DNA from: Psychroflexus curvus
GTDB taxonomy: Bacteria > Bacteroidota > Bacteroidia > Flavobacteriales > Flavobacteriaceae
Assembly (NCBI RefSeq): GCF_020164585.1
Contig: NZ_JAIQZF010000009.1
Coordinates: 1 to 64,000 of the forward strand
Direction of reading: 5' to 3'
DNA: 64,000 nt
Part shown: positions 63,855-64,000 of the stretch, piece by piece
Layout: every line of letters starts with the position of its first letter
Numbering within the stretch: position 1 is the first letter of the stretch
Program-made: the position numbers and the translations under genes
Notes under the pieces: model-generated
What the model saw: only the letters and a program-made list of their open reading frames with translations
The model's database searches: none
What the model was told of the DNA's origin: nothing

Positions 63855-63887
63855 AAAACCGTGTTTAAGGCTGAGTTTTATTTGTAA
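63855..63887 (+). repeat. Right copy of the PhzF 3'-end direct repeat
   Basis: Identical 33-bp copy of 63225-63257, starting 3 bp after the toxin stop codon and ending with TAA. It is followed by a terminator that probably once followed PhzF directly. Confidence 0.9.
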
Positions 63888-63890
63888 TAT

Positions 63891-63922
63891 AATAGCCCAC
63901 GGTTTAAACTCTGGGCTATTTA
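63891..63922 (+). terminator. Terminator after the toxin-antitoxin insertion
   Basis: Stem AATAGCCCA (63891-63899) / TGGGCTATT (63912-63920), short T tail. It overlaps the end of the convergent partial gene. Confidence 0.7.
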
Positions 63923-64000
63923 TAAACCGACCGCCAGTATACCTTTTGATAACTGCGTTCGACCACGCGTTGAATCAGGCGTTCCAGGAAATCCTCGTGA
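63916..64000 (-). CDS. 3' end of an unidentified gene (partial)
   Basis: The last 27 residues, HEDFLERLIQRVVERSYQKV and then YWRSVYK, are encoded on the minus strand and end in TAG. The basic amphipathic ending does not identify a family. The gene extends beyond the window. Confidence 0.45.
   Translation of the reverse strand, partial: HEDFLERLIQRVVERSYQKVYWRSVYK

Noticed and set aside
1-64000. Prophage, conjugative element or IS transposase to explain the inserted modules
   Set aside because: No phage structural, integrase, relaxase or transposase gene was recognised on either strand.

Overview
The window is chromosomal DNA from a member of the Bacteroidota, most likely a marine-type Flavobacteriaceae. 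The evidence is: type IX secretion (T9SS) sorting tails on two proteins, lipoprotein signals of the form ...SCGS, M56/BlaI and DUF3078/DUF4136/DUF2480 families, scarce Shine-Dalgarno sequences, and promoter boxes of the TAnnTTTG type. I did not identify genus or species.

Layout. 0-5 kb is an accessory-looking stretch: a NUMOD4/HNH endonuclease gene, a decayed nuclease remnant, a DUF4136 lipoprotein, a secreted surface protein, and a GIY-YIG nuclease gene tied to a tRNA with anticodon CAT. 5-15 kb carries core genes: methylmalonyl-CoA epimerase, rbfA, an FtsX-like permease, an M1 peptidase, an S8 peptidase, an MBL-fold hydrolase, a Na+/H+ antiporter and dprA. 15.7-23 kb is the SUF iron-sulfur operon (sufA-B-lipoprotein-C-D-S-META lipoprotein-E-DUF59-DUF2480), followed by a DUF3078 membrane protein. 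24-30 kb pairs a bifunctional trehalose-6-phosphate synthase/phosphatase with a divergent GH15 glycosidase; a broken DUF1016 nuclease gene lies beside them. 31-43 kb holds thiL, an OsmC protein, a complete Mrp antiporter operon (mrpA-G) and the biotin genes bioF-bioD-bioA, which are interrupted by a toxin-antitoxin pair. 43-52 kb has T9SS cargo, a beta-barrel protein, a large zinc metalloprotease, an arginine-rich secreted protein, and tRNA-Pro/tRNA-Ser beside an array of tRNA-Pro 3'-end fragments. 52.5-59.5 kb is an RND efflux system with its TetR regulator. 59.7-61.8 kb is a BlaI/M56 regulatory pair. The end carries a PhzF isomerase and a second toxin-antitoxin pair.

The most interesting signal is a repeated architecture. 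At four separate sites a small selfish or defence-type gene module lies directly beside a host gene, and its far side carries a truncated second copy of that gene's end: tRNA(CAT)/GIY-YIG, a 79-codon gene/DUF1016, bioD/HigBA-like, and PhzF/ParE-like. The flanking copies range from 33 bp identical to about 150 bp diverged, and the host gene stays intact each time. No transposase or integrase is visible. A degenerate array of tRNA-Pro 3' ends at 51.5-52.1 kb looks like a related process.

Two genes (DUF1016 nuclease, M56-TonB) carry a single in-frame TAA in an otherwise continuous frame, and the HigB-like toxin has a one-base frameshift. No rRNA operon, CRISPR array, prophage or IS transposase was seen.
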